From assembly GCF_900113225.1 (NCBI RefSeq), contig NZ_FOZE01000004.1:115630-179629 (forward strand): a stretch of 64,000 nucleotides of DNA, given 5' to 3'. Source of the stretch: Mitsuaria sp. PDC51 (GTDB lineage: Bacteria; Pseudomonadota; Gammaproteobacteria; Burkholderiales; Burkholderiaceae_C). Under the pieces are notes generated by a model. The model ran no database searches. It had not been told where the DNA came from and saw only the letters and a list, made by a program, of their open reading frames with translations. The position numbers and the translations under genes were made by a program. This document shows positions 17,315 to 25,471 of the stretch, one piece after another (within the stretch, counting starts at the first letter, position 1; each line of letters begins with the position of its first letter).

Positions 17315-17953
17315 TCACTCCGCATCGGGACAGGCGCTGGGCTGCGTCTGGCGGAAGGCCTCCTGCGACATGCAGTGCTCGAAGATCGCCATGACCGTGG
17401 GCACGTGATCGAGGCGGCAGTCGAAGCGCTGGGCGTTGAAGATCTGCGGCACCAGCACGCAATCAGCCATCGTGGGCGCATCGCCGAAGCAGAAGCGGCC
17501 GGCGCGGCCCTCCGCCTTCAGGCGCTGCTCGACCACGGCCAGCCCGCTCTCCACCCAGTGCTGGTACCAGCGGGTCTTGTTGTCGTCGCCGACGCCGAGT
17601 TCCTTCACCAGGTAGCGCAGCACCCGCAGGTTGTTGAGCGGATGGATCTCGCAGGCGATGTCCTGCGACAGCGCGCGGATGTAGGCGCGGCACAGCGCGT
17701 CGCCGGGCAGCAGCGGGGGCTCGGGATGGACCTCGTCGAGGTACTCGATGATGGCCATCGACTGCGTGACGACGGCTTCGCCGTCCTTGAGCAGCGGCAC
17801 CAGGCGCGAGGCCGACACGGCCGAGTACGACTCGTTGAACTGCTCGTTCTTCGCGAGGTGCACCGACTTGTAGTCGAAGTCCAGGCCCTTGAGCGCCAGC
17901 GCGATGCGGACCCGGTAGGACGCCGACGAGCGGAAGTAGTTGTAGAGCTCCAT
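17315..17953 (-). CDS. maiA: Maleylacetoacetate isomerase (zeta-class GST)
   Basis: A 212-residue zeta-class glutathione transferase. The N-terminal thioredoxin fold begins ELYNYFRSSASYRVRIAL, with the Ser-rich catalytic loop, and the helical C-domain contains the DIACEIHPLNNLRVLRYL region typical of maleylacetoacetate isomerases. It isomerises maleylacetoacetate to fumarylacetoacetate in tyrosine/homogentisate breakdown; no other gene of that pathway is in the window. ATG 17953 is preferred to a GTG six codons upstream because it starts the conserved fold. It is divergent from the Nudix gene and followed closely by pgeF. Confidence 0.88.
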   Translation of the reverse strand: MELYNYFRSSASYRVRIALALKGLDFDYKSVHLAKNEQFNESYSAVSASRLVPLLKDGEAVVTQSMAIIEYLDEVHPEPPLLPGDALCRAYIRALSQDIACEIHPLNNLRVLRYLVKELGVGDDNKTRWYQHWVESGLAVVEQRLKAEGRAGRFCFGDAPTMADCVLVPQIFNAQRFDCRLDHVPTVMAIFEHCMSQEAFRQTQPSACPDAE

Positions 17954-18006
17954 GGCCGGCGATGATGCCACGGGGGCCCGCGATGGAGGCCGCTACACTG
18001 CGCCCC

Positions 18007-18555
18007 ATGTTCCAAGCGCGGCGCTACCAGCATTGCCCCACCTGCGGCGGCCAGATCGAATACCGCGTCCCGGCCGACGACAACCGGGAGCGGGCCACCT
18101 GCACGCAGTGCGGGGCGATCCATTACGAGAACCCGCTGAACGTCGTGGGCACCTTGCCTGTCTGGGGCGAACAGGTGCTGCTGTGCAAGCGCGCGATCGA
18201 GCCGCGACTGGGCAAGTGGACCTTGCCGGCCGGCTTCATGGAGCTGGGCGAGACGCTGGCCGAGGGCGCGCGGCGCGAGACGGTCGAGGAGGCCGGCGCG
18301 CGGATCGAGCTCGAGAACCTGTACTGCGTGATGAACGTGGTGCGCGTCGGCCAGGTCCACCTGTTCTACCGCGCCCGGCTGCTGAGCCCCGACTTCGATC
18401 CGGGCCCGGAGACGCTCGAGGCCCGGCTGTTCCACGAACACGAGATCCCCTGGGACGAGATCGCGTTCCACACGATCCGCGAAACGCTGCAGCGCTTCTT
18501 CGACGACCGCCGCAGCGGCAACGGGTACCCGTTGCATACGGCGGATATCGATTGA
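18007..18555 (+). CDS. Nudix hydrolase with N-terminal zinc ribbon
   Basis: A 182-residue protein. A zinc ribbon (CPTCGG at about 9-14 and CTQCG at about 35-39) precedes a Nudix domain whose box reads GFMELGETLAEGARRETVEE and continues AGA, matching GX5EX7REUXEEXGU. This architecture is common to NADH pyrophosphatase-like and other nucleoside diphosphate-X hydrolases. The NudC specificity motif SQPWPFPxS is absent, so the substrate is not assigned. A TACACT hexamer (17994-17999) lies 7 bases before the ATG without an SD, suggesting a leaderless transcript. Divergent from maiA. Confidence 0.9.
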   Translation: MFQARRYQHCPTCGGQIEYRVPADDNRERATCTQCGAIHYENPLNVVGTLPVWGEQVLLCKRAIEPRLGKWTLPAGFMELGETLAEGARRETVEEAGARIELENLYCVMNVVRVGQVHLFYRARLLSPDFDPGPETLEARLFHEHEIPWDEIAFHTIRETLQRFFDDRRSGNGYPLHTADID

Positions 18556-18573
18556 GCATTCACCAGTCGGCTC

Positions 18574-18906
18574 TCAACCGACGAGCTCCTGGCGACGACG
18601 GATGTCAGCCATCATCTGCGCGTCTTCGGCTTCGATCTCTTCCTCTGGAACCAGATCGCCACGCAACGCGGCCTTGATGCTGTTGTCCTCCTGACGCTCC
18701 ATGAGCACTTCATGCTCGGTCACATCAGGCTCGTCAGGATGCGTGCGCTCGACCCAGCGCTTGACGAGGAACTCGACGAGTTCGTCCATGTCGATCGTCA
18801 GGCGGCTCGCGAGCGCCTCGACGCGGGCCTTGATCTGCTCGTCAATCTGGACATGGAAATCGACGCGCGGCATGAACGGTTCAAGGGGTTGGAGAACGGC
18901 GGACAT
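18574..18906 (-). CDS. Ribbon-helix-helix-like small protein
   Basis: A 110-residue acidic protein. Residues 12-55 have a beta-helix-helix pattern (VDFHVQID, EQIKARVEALASRL, DMDELVEFLVKRWVER) like RHH DNA-binding domains of antitoxin or CopG type. The rest is charged and helical (IEAEDAQMMADIRRRQE). No toxin-like gene adjoins it: the Nudix gene ends 18 bases away on the opposite strand and lapD lies upstream. Met12 is an alternative start. Its role could be as a solitary regulator; function is not assigned. Confidence 0.7.
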   Translation of the reverse strand: MSAVLQPLEPFMPRVDFHVQIDEQIKARVEALASRLTIDMDELVEFLVKRWVERTHPDEPDVTEHEVLMERQEDNSIKAALRGDLVPEEEIEAEDAQMMADIRRRQELVG

Positions 18907-18973
18907 TCTGCACCTGCTCTTTCAGCGACAAGAGGAAGGCGCGCATTCTGAGAGCTTCAGATCGCTTGGCAAG

Positions 18974-18997
18974 AGCGCTTGACGGCGGTCAAGCGCT
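18974..18997 (-). terminator. Hairpin after lapD
   Basis: A perfect 10-base stem (AGCGCTTGAC / GTCAAGCGCT) with a GGCG loop lies 17 bases beyond the lapD stop. No long T-run follows, so it is either a weak terminator or a regulatory palindrome before the downstream small gene. Confidence 0.5.
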
Positions 18998-19014
18998 TCA
19001 CCGACTTGGATCAG

Positions 19015-20943
19015 TCAGGGCTTGATCTCCTGCGCGGACGCCCACGGACCGGTGATGCCGTCGAGTTCGCAATCCCACAGCGCCTGCGCGTCCAGCGCGT
19101 CGGTCACGCCTTCGGCATAGACCTTCAGCGACAGGCTGCGCAGCATGACCACCAGGCTGCGCACGAAGGCTGCGCGCGCCACATCCGCCGACACCCCGCT
19201 CACCACCGAGCTGTCCAGCTTCACGTAGTCCAGGCCCGCCTGGAAAAGACGATCAATTTGAGCCAGTCCCGCGCCCGCGTGTTCCAGGCCCAGCTGGACG
19301 CCCAGCGGTCGCAGCTGCCGGCCCAGTTCCTGCAGCGTCTCGAAGTGTTGCACCGCGGCTGGCTCGGCCAGTTCCAGGCCGATGGCGCGCCGCACCGAGG
19401 CCGGCGCGGCCTGCACCAGTTCGCGCGCCCGCGCGATGAAGCTGCCGTCGTTGAGCGTGGCCGGCGCCACGTTGACGCAGCGCGCGCGCTGGTCCTGCTG
19501 CGTGGCCTGCAGCGCAAGCGCCAGCGCCTGCAGGTCCGCCTCCGCGCTCAGCCGGTGGCGCAGCGCCAGTGGCAGCCAGCGCGCGGCCGGCTCGAACTCG
19601 CCGACCGGATTGAGCTTGAGCTGCAGCGGACATTCCAGGTGCAGCACCTGCCGCTCGCGGCCGATCAGCGGGAACTCCAGCAGCCGGCTGCGCTGCTGCG
19701 CCAGCGCGTCCGAGATCAGCGCGCGCCAGGCACGCTCGCCCTGCGCGACCTCGTCCGACGGCGGCGCCTCGCGCAGCTCCAGCACGACGCCCTCGCCCTG
19801 CTCGGCCTTGGCCAGCGCCGCATCGGCCGCGGCGAACCAGGCGCTCATCGGCTGGTCGCGCATCAGCTCGACCGCGCCCAGCGCGACGCCCACGCCCGAA
19901 CCGAGGTTCTGCAGGCCCGCCCGCAGCGCATCGGCCAGCGCCTGCGCCGTGTCGCCGACCACGTTCGGCGCCGGCAGCCACAACGCGAAGTCCGAGCCGT
20001 TGAGCCGGCCGGCCAGGCAGCCTCGGACCTGCTCCGGATAGACACGCAGGGCCTGCGCGATCGCCACCAGCGCCTGGTCGGTCGCCCCATGGCCGAGCCG
20101 CTGGTTCAGGCCCTGCAGGTCCTTCAGCCGCAGCAGCACCAGGCCGGCGCGCAGCGGACCGTCATCGCGCTCGAGCGCGGAATTGAGCTCCGCCACGAAC
20201 TGCCGCCGGTGCGACAGCCCGGTCAGCTCGTCGCACAGCAGCTGGTGATGCAGCGTGCGCAGCTGCTCGGCCTGGGCCTCGAACATCTGCCGGGTGCGCA
20301 CCACCATCGTGTTCATCGCGCTGGTCAGCTTGCGCATCTCCGGCACCCGCGGCTCGAGCACGGTCTCGAAGCGCCCCTGCGTCACGCCCTCGGCCTGGCG
20401 CACCGCCGTGTCCAGCGGCCGCCGCAGCCGCGACAGCACGATCGCCGCCGCCACGCCCGTGACCACGCCCACCAGCAGCAGCCAGCTCGCCGTGCTCAGC
20501 GTCGCGCGCCACAGCGCCTCGTGGACGTAGCCGGTCTGGCCGCGCAGCTCGATCTCGCCGACCGCCTTCCAGCCGTCCGACACCTTGGCCACGCCCGGCG
20601 CCACGTCCAGCGGCAGCAAGGCCACGAACCAGCGCGGCGCATGCGCGACCTGCGGCGTCTCCAGGTGCCGCTCGAACACCTGCGCCCCGCCGCCGTCGCG
20701 CCAGCGCACGCTTTCGTAGGCGCCCGCGTCGAACTGCGCTGAGATCAGCAGCGACATCAGCTCCGCGTCGCCCTTCTGCTGCGACAGCGCCAGCGCCAGC
20801 GCATTCGCGTTGTCGGCATTCTTCAGCTGGGCCTGCGTCTGCAGCAGCTCGCGCAGCGACCAGGTGCTCACCGCCACGCCGCCCAGCACGGACGCCAGCA
20901 CCGCGCCCAGGACCAGGCACCAGATTTGTCTTATCAGGGACAT
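19015..20943 (-). CDS. lapD: LapD-type c-di-GMP receptor with degenerate GGDEF and EAL domains
   Basis: A 642-residue inner-membrane protein. It has one span at the N-terminus, a periplasmic LapD/MoxY domain (about 28-150), a second span (about 152-172), a HAMP linker, and GGDEF-like and EAL-like domains. The GGDEF signature is replaced by NGSDF and the EAL signature is lost, so neither synthesis nor hydrolysis of c-di-GMP is expected. In Pseudomonas LapD, such a protein binds c-di-GMP inside the cell and holds LapG outside. lapG lies directly upstream (76-base gap), supporting the assignment. No LapA-type adhesin is present in the window. Confidence 0.92.
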   Translation of the reverse strand: MSLIRQIWCLVLGAVLASVLGGVAVSTWSLRELLQTQAQLKNADNANALALALSQQKGDAELMSLLISAQFDAGAYESVRWRDGGGAQVFERHLETPQVAHAPRWFVALLPLDVAPGVAKVSDGWKAVGEIELRGQTGYVHEALWRATLSTASWLLLVGVVTGVAAAIVLSRLRRPLDTAVRQAEGVTQGRFETVLEPRVPEMRKLTSAMNTMVVRTRQMFEAQAEQLRTLHHQLLCDELTGLSHRRQFVAELNSALERDDGPLRAGLVLLRLKDLQGLNQRLGHGATDQALVAIAQALRVYPEQVRGCLAGRLNGSDFALWLPAPNVVGDTAQALADALRAGLQNLGSGVGVALGAVELMRDQPMSAWFAAADAALAKAEQGEGVVLELREAPPSDEVAQGERAWRALISDALAQQRSRLLEFPLIGRERQVLHLECPLQLKLNPVGEFEPAARWLPLALRHRLSAEADLQALALALQATQQDQRARCVNVAPATLNDGSFIARARELVQAAPASVRRAIGLELAEPAAVQHFETLQELGRQLRPLGVQLGLEHAGAGLAQIDRLFQAGLDYVKLDSSVVSGVSADVARAAFVRSLVVMLRSLSLKVYAEGVTDALDAQALWDCELDGITGPWASAQEIKP

Positions 20944-21019
20944 GTCGTGAATTCTCCGTCGCCCTTCGTCTTGTCGTCTCCGGCCTCTCCCGGGGGACCC
21001 GCCGCGCCGCGCCGGTCCC

Positions 21020-21706
21020 TCAGAAGCCCTCCGCCTTCGCCTTCGCCAGCAGGTCGCGCCACAGCGACAGCCGCACCAGCGGATTGCCCGCGGTGGTGGC
21101 GCCCACGCCGCTCCACAGGCCCTCGCCGTTGAAGCTGAACACCGGCGTGAGATCCGGCCGCAGCGACGCAGGCCGGATCTCCGGATTGATATTGTCCAGA
21201 ATCAGGGGCTCCGCCTCCGGCTGCGCATAGTAGGCCAGGACCATGTGCGCCTGGGGCCGCCCCTGGAACTGCGCCCGCACGTAGACCATCCGCAGCCGCG
21301 ACTGCGGCACCCCGGCGGCCAGCAGGCTCATGTACTTCGCGATCGCGTAGTCCTCGCAGTCGCCGGCGCCCTTGTCCAGCAGCTCCAGCGGCGTCGCCCA
21401 GTAGTCGATCTGGCCCCACACCTCGATGTCGTCGCGGAACGCCACCCGCTGGTTGAAGAAGCCGTTGACCGCGGCCAGCCGGTCGCGCTCGTCCGGCATC
21501 GCGGCCGCGCGGTCGGCCATCTGGATCATCGCCTTCACCGCGGCCTGCGTCCGGGGCGACAGCTTCGCGGCCGATTCGGTCAGCCGATCCTGGTCCCAGC
21601 CCCAGGCCAGCGCCGACCACAGTCCCGCCGTCCACGCGAGCGCCCACAGCGCCGGCCGGATTCTCCGGCCAGCACGGGACACCGTACGCGTGACGAAACG
21701 TGACAT
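21020..21706 (-). CDS. lapG: LapG-type periplasmic cysteine protease
   Basis: A 228-residue bacterial transglutaminase-like cysteine protease. It has an N-terminal signal/anchor (about 18-37) and a catalytic triad visible as Cys117 (GAGDCEDY), His154 (AHMVLAYY) and Asp171 (LILDNI). LapG cuts the N-terminus of large RTX-type adhesins to release biofilm cells when LapD is not loaded with c-di-GMP. ATG 21706 is chosen because the extra upstream residues are not signal-like. The gene precedes lapD and is divergent from the HDOD gene. Confidence 0.93.
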   Translation of the reverse strand: MSRFVTRTVSRAGRRIRPALWALAWTAGLWSALAWGWDQDRLTESAAKLSPRTQAAVKAMIQMADRAAAMPDERDRLAAVNGFFNQRVAFRDDIEVWGQIDYWATPLELLDKGAGDCEDYAIAKYMSLLAAGVPQSRLRMVYVRAQFQGRPQAHMVLAYYAQPEAEPLILDNINPEIRPASLRPDLTPVFSFNGEGLWSGVGATTAGNPLVRLSLWRDLLAKAKAEGF

Positions 21707-21833
21707 GCGCTGCAATGTATCTGCCTCCACGCCTGCCCGAGGGCGAACCGCGACGCGCCCCCCGGGGACCGGCAATTTGCCGCACCGCCTTCACGCGGCG
21801 CCCGGGGAGCGGCCGGGATAATCCGGCGCTCAG

Positions 21834-22700
21834 ATGAAGACCCATGCCATCCGCCAGGAACTGGACCAGGCGCGCGCCAACGGACCGCTGCGCCAGATCC
21901 AGATTCCCCCCTGTCCCGAGCTGCTGCAGCGCCTGCGCGCGGCGATGGACCAGCCGCAGCCCGACCTCAACGAGGTGGCGCGCATCGCCGCCGCCGACGT
22001 CGCCATGTCCGCCACCCTGCTGCGCGTGGCTAACAGCCCGCTGCACCTGGTGGCAGGCCACGTGCCCTGCACCACCGTGGGCCAGGCGATGTACCGGCTC
22101 GGCCTGGACGAGAGCGCGGCGCTGATGCAGGCCTTCCTGGTCCGTCACGCGATCCCGGTCAACAGCCCGCACCTGCTGCGCTTCTGGCAGCGCTCCACCA
22201 AACGCTCGATCGCGATGGGTTTCATCGCCGGCCAGCTGCCCGGCATGCGGGTCGACCTGGCGCAGAGCTACGGCCTGTTCTGCCACGTCGGCATGCCGGT
22301 GCTGCTGCAGAGCGTGCGCGGCTACGGCGCCACCATGGTCGAGGCCGCCGCCCGCATCGACCGGCCCTTCATCGCCACCGAGAACGTCAATCACCGCACC
22401 GACCATGCGGTCGTGGGCGCGCTGGTGATCAAGGTGTGGCACCTGGCGCCGGAGCTGATGACGGCGATCCGGCTGCACCACGACTTCGACGCGTTGCGGG
22501 ATGAAGGCGTCGAGCCCGAAGTCCGCACGCTCATTGCCGCCGGCCTGATCGCCGAGCACCTGATGCGCCGGCACGAAGGCCTGGACGAGGACGTCGACTG
22601 GGCCGCCAACCGCGCGGCGGCGATGGCCTGGCTGCACCTGTCGGAGGACGAGCTCGAGCAGTGGGACGAGGCGCTGCGTCCGAGGCTGGACGAGGCCTGA
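21834..22700 (+). CDS. HDOD domain protein
   Basis: A 288-residue protein made of an HDOD domain (about 20-220). The family marks are PPCPELLQRLRAAM, IAAADVAMSATLLRVANSPL and a later FCHVGMPVLLQ region. HDOD proteins are non-enzymatic relatives of HD phosphohydrolases, often tied to c-di-GMP, stress or competence signalling. Adjacency to lapDG hints at the same signalling sphere, but that is inference. A GATAAT hexamer (21817-21822) lies 11 bases before the ATG. Divergent from lapG. Confidence 0.88.
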   Translation: MKTHAIRQELDQARANGPLRQIQIPPCPELLQRLRAAMDQPQPDLNEVARIAAADVAMSATLLRVANSPLHLVAGHVPCTTVGQAMYRLGLDESAALMQAFLVRHAIPVNSPHLLRFWQRSTKRSIAMGFIAGQLPGMRVDLAQSYGLFCHVGMPVLLQSVRGYGATMVEAAARIDRPFIATENVNHRTDHAVVGALVIKVWHLAPELMTAIRLHHDFDALRDEGVEPEVRTLIAAGLIAEHLMRRHEGLDEDVDWAANRAAAMAWLHLSEDELEQWDEALRPRLDEA

Positions 22701-22739
22701 GGACCTCACGCGGGCGTCACCCGGGGCGCCCGGGGCGCT

Positions 22740-23621
22740 TCAGCCACGCACCGCGACGCGCGCCGCGGCCAGGTCCCAGCGGGCGCAGCCGACGCTCTTG
22801 AACAGCCGCGTGCGACCGTCGTCGACGGGCCGCTGGCCCATCACCAGGTCCTCGATCGAGGCCTGCGGCTCGAAGCGGCCGGCCGCCATCAGGTCGCCGG
22901 CCTCGGCCTGCGCGCCGACCGGGTCGTCGACCCACACCTGCGCGCCGCGGACCAGCTCCGGCGGCAACTCGACCATGTCGTCGCGGAACGCGCCGACGCC
23001 GATCACCACCGCCCCCTCGCCGACGCCGGGCCGCAGCACCGGCACGCGGCTGGTCGTGGCGCAGACGATCAGGTCCCAGGCGTGGCGCGCCTGGGACTCG
23101 GCCGGCAGGGGCTCGACGCCGAGTTCCTCGACGAAGCCCGGCTCCGCCTGATGGCCCTGGACATGGATGGTGGCCTGCGGATGCAGCGCCTGCAGCGCTT
23201 CCACATGGGCCCGCGCCTGCACCCCGCCGCCGACGACCAGCGCGCGGCGCGGCGCCTCGCGGGCCAGGTGCTGCAGCGCCAGCATGCTGACCGCGGCGGT
23301 GCGGCGCGCCGTCAGCGCGGGGCCGTCCAGCACCGCCAGGCGCTGGCCGGTGCGGCTGTCCATGACGACGACCTCGCCCGAGATCGTCGGCAGGCCCAGC
23401 GAGGCATTGAGCGGATGCACGCTGACGAGCTTGGTGATCGACAGCGTGTCGCTCAGGCAAGGCATCACCAGCAGCACGCCGTCCTGACGCAGCGGCAGGA
23501 CCTGCCGCGGCGGACAGGTCAGGCGGCCATCGCGATGCTCGCGGCACACCAGCGCGATCTCCTCCATCAGGAGGGACCACGGCAGCGCCCGCGCGGTGGC
23601 GGCGGCGTCCAGGACCAGCAT
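22740..23621 (-). CDS. Ornithine cyclodeaminase / delta1-pyrroline-2-carboxylate reductase family
   Basis: A 293-residue member of the OCD/mu-crystallin family. It has the substrate-binding LVSVHPLNASLGLPTISGEVVV segment, the loop LDGPALTARRTAAVS and a Rossmann region ALVVGGGVQARAH, and ends in a C-terminal cap. Members deaminate ornithine to proline or reduce delta1-pyrroline-2-carboxylate in D-proline and hydroxyproline use; the short length and lack of nearby ornithine genes favour the reductase branch, weakly. ATG 23621 is chosen; the longer frame runs into lpdA antisense sequence. It lies 26 bases after lpdA on the same strand. Confidence 0.82.
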   Translation of the reverse strand: MLVLDAAATARALPWSLLMEEIALVCREHRDGRLTCPPRQVLPLRQDGVLLVMPCLSDTLSITKLVSVHPLNASLGLPTISGEVVVMDSRTGQRLAVLDGPALTARRTAAVSMLALQHLAREAPRRALVVGGGVQARAHVEALQALHPQATIHVQGHQAEPGFVEELGVEPLPAESQARHAWDLIVCATTSRVPVLRPGVGEGAVVIGVGAFRDDMVELPPELVRGAQVWVDDPVGAQAEAGDLMAAGRFEPQASIEDLVMGQRPVDDGRTRLFKSVGCARWDLAAARVAVRG

Positions 23622-23647
23622 CCGCTCGTCGACTTCCTGCCCGAGGC

Positions 23648-25456
23648 TTACTTGCGCGGCGGCGGCACGTCGGTGCACGAGCCGTGCGCGACTTCCGCGG
23701 CCAGGCCGATCGACTCGCCCAGCGTCGGGTGCGGGTGGATGGTCTTGCCGATATCGACCGCGTCCGCGCCCATCTCGATCGCCAGCGCGATCTCGCCGAT
23801 CATGTCGCCCGCATGCGTGCCGACGATGCCGCCGCCGATGATGCGGTGGGTCTCCTCGTCGAACAGCAGCTTGGTGAAGCCCTCGTCGCGCCCGTTGGCG
23901 ATCGCGCGGCCCGAGGCGGTCCACGGCAGCAGGCCCTTCTTGACCTTGATGCCACGCGCCTTGGCCTCGTCCTCGGTGACGCCGACCCAGGCCACTTCCG
24001 GATCGGTGTAGGCGACGCTGGGGATCACGCGCGCGTCGAAGCGCGACTTGGCCAGCGCGTCGTCGCCGAGCAGCTCGCCGGCGATGACTTCCGCCGCCAC
24101 GTGGCCCTCGTGCACCGCCTTGTGCGCCAGCATCGGCTGGCCGACGATGTCGCCGATCGCGAAGACGTTGGGCACGTTGGTGCGCATCTGCACGTCGACC
24201 GGGATGAAGCCGCGGTCGGTGACCACGACGCCGGCCTTGTCCGCGCCGATCTTCCTGCCGTTGGGCGTGCGGCCCACCGCCTGCAGCACCAGGTCGTAGA
24301 CCTGCGGTTCCTTCGGGGCGCCCTCGCCTTCGAACGTCACCTTGATGCCTTCGGGCGTGGCTTCGGCCGCGACCGTCTTCGTGTTCAACATGATGTTGTC
24401 GAAGCGCGGCGCGTTCATCTTCTGCCAGACCTTGACCAGGTCGCGGTCCGCGCCGGTCATCAGCGTGGGCAGCATCTCCACGACGTCCAGGCGCGCGCCC
24501 AGCGTCGAGTACACCGTGCCCATCTCCAGGCCGATGATGCCGCCACCGACGATCAGCATGCGCCTGGGCTTGCTCGTGAGCTCCAGCGCGCCGGTCGAAT
24601 CGATCACGCGCGGGTCGTTCGGCATGAAGGGCAGGCGCACCGCCTGCGAGCCCGCAGCCAGGATGATCTTCTTGAACTTCAGCGTCTGGGTCTTGCCGGT
24701 GCGTTCCTGGCCCTCGCCGCCGGTCTCCTCCACCGACAGGTGGTTGGCGTCCAGCAGCGAGCCGTAGCCGCGCACGACCGTGACCTTGCGCATCTTGGCC
24801 ATCATGGCCAGCCCGCCGGTCAGCTTGCCGATGACCTTCTTCTTGTGCGTGAGCAGCTTGGGGAGCTCGACCTTGGGCTCGCCGAACTCGACGCCCAGAT
24901 CGGCGAAGTGCTTGACCTCGTCCATCACCGCCGCGACGTGCAGCAGCGCCTTGGACGGGATGCAGCCGACGTTCAGGCAGACGCCGCCCAGCGTCGCGTA
25001 ACGCTCGACCAGCGCGACCTTCAGGCCCAGGTCGGCCGCGCGGAACGCCGCGGAGTAGCCGCCGGGACCGCCGCCGAGCACGATCACGTCGTACTCGCCT
25101 TCGGCGGGGCCGGTGTAGGTGGCGGCCTGCGGGGCCGGCGCCGCAGGTGCGGCCGCCGGAGCGGGCGCCGCTGCGGCCGGAGCCGGCGCAGGGGCCGCTG
25201 GCGCGGGCGCTGCCGCCGCATCGCTCTCCAGCACGACGATCAGGTCGCCCTGGTTGATCTTGTCGCCCAGCTTGACCTTGAGCTCCTTGACCACGCCGGC
25301 CGTCGAGGACGGGATCTCCATCGAGGCCTTGTCGGACTCGACGGTCACCAGGCTCTGCTCCTGCTTGATCGTGTCGCCGACCTTGACCAGGACTTCGATG
25401 ATCGCGACGTCCTTGAAGTCCCCGATGTCGGGAACCTTGACTTCAACCAATGCCAT
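23648..25456 (-). CDS. lpdA: Dihydrolipoyl dehydrogenase (E3) with N-terminal lipoyl domain
   Basis: A 602-residue E3 subunit of pyruvate dehydrogenase. A lipoyl domain (1 to about 80, lipoyl Lys in [11 protein letters not shown]) and an Ala/Pro-rich flexible linker (about 83-115) precede the flavoprotein core. That core shows the FAD motif [18 protein letters not shown], the redox disulfide in [13 protein letters not shown], the NAD motif [13 protein letters not shown] and a dimer domain. It reoxidises dihydrolipoamide with NAD+. A lipoyl domain on E3 is common in betaproteobacteria. It lies 15 bases after aceF. Its first 61 bases are identical to those of aceF except for one base. Confidence 0.96.
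   Translation of the reverse strand: MALVEVKVPDIGDFKDVAIIEVLVKVGDTIKQEQSLVTVESDKASMEIPSSTAGVVKELKVKLGDKINQGDLIVVLESDAAAAPAPAAPAPAPAAAAPAPAAAPAAPAPQAATYTGPAEGEYDVIVLGGGPGGYSAAFRAADLGLKVALVERYATLGGVCLNVGCIPSKALLHVAAVMDEVKHFADLGVEFGEPKVELPKLLTHKKKVIGKLTGGLAMMAKMRKVTVVRGYGSLLDANHLSVEETGGEGQERTGKTQTLKFKKIILAAGSQAVRLPFMPNDPRVIDSTGALELTSKPRRMLIVGGGIIGLEMGTVYSTLGARLDVVEMLPTLMTGADRDLVKVWQKMNAPRFDNIMLNTKTVAAEATPEGIKVTFEGEGAPKEPQVYDLVLQAVGRTPNGRKIGADKAGVVVTDRGFIPVDVQMRTNVPNVFAIGDIVGQPMLAHKAVHEGHVAAEVIAGELLGDDALAKSRFDARVIPSVAYTDPEVAWVGVTEDEAKARGIKVKKGLLPWTASGRAIANGRDEGFTKLLFDEETHRIIGGGIVGTHAGDMIGEIALAIEMGADAVDIGKTIHPHPTLGESIGLAAEVAHGSCTDVPPPRK
25308..25342 (-). repeat. Lipoyl-site DNA repeat, three identical copies
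   Basis: The 35 bases encoding the lipoyl attachment site are identical at 25308-25342 (lpdA), 26661-26695 and 27024-27058 (aceF lipoyl domains). In addition, the first 61 bases of lpdA (25396-25456) and aceF (27112-27172) differ at one base. This points to duplication with recent homogenisation. Confidence 0.85.
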
Positions 25457-25471
25457 GTCAGGTCCTTCCGA

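Noticed and set aside
18556..18906. Toxin-antitoxin pair
   Set aside because: An antitoxin-like RHH protein is present, but no toxin ORF with coding character adjoins it.
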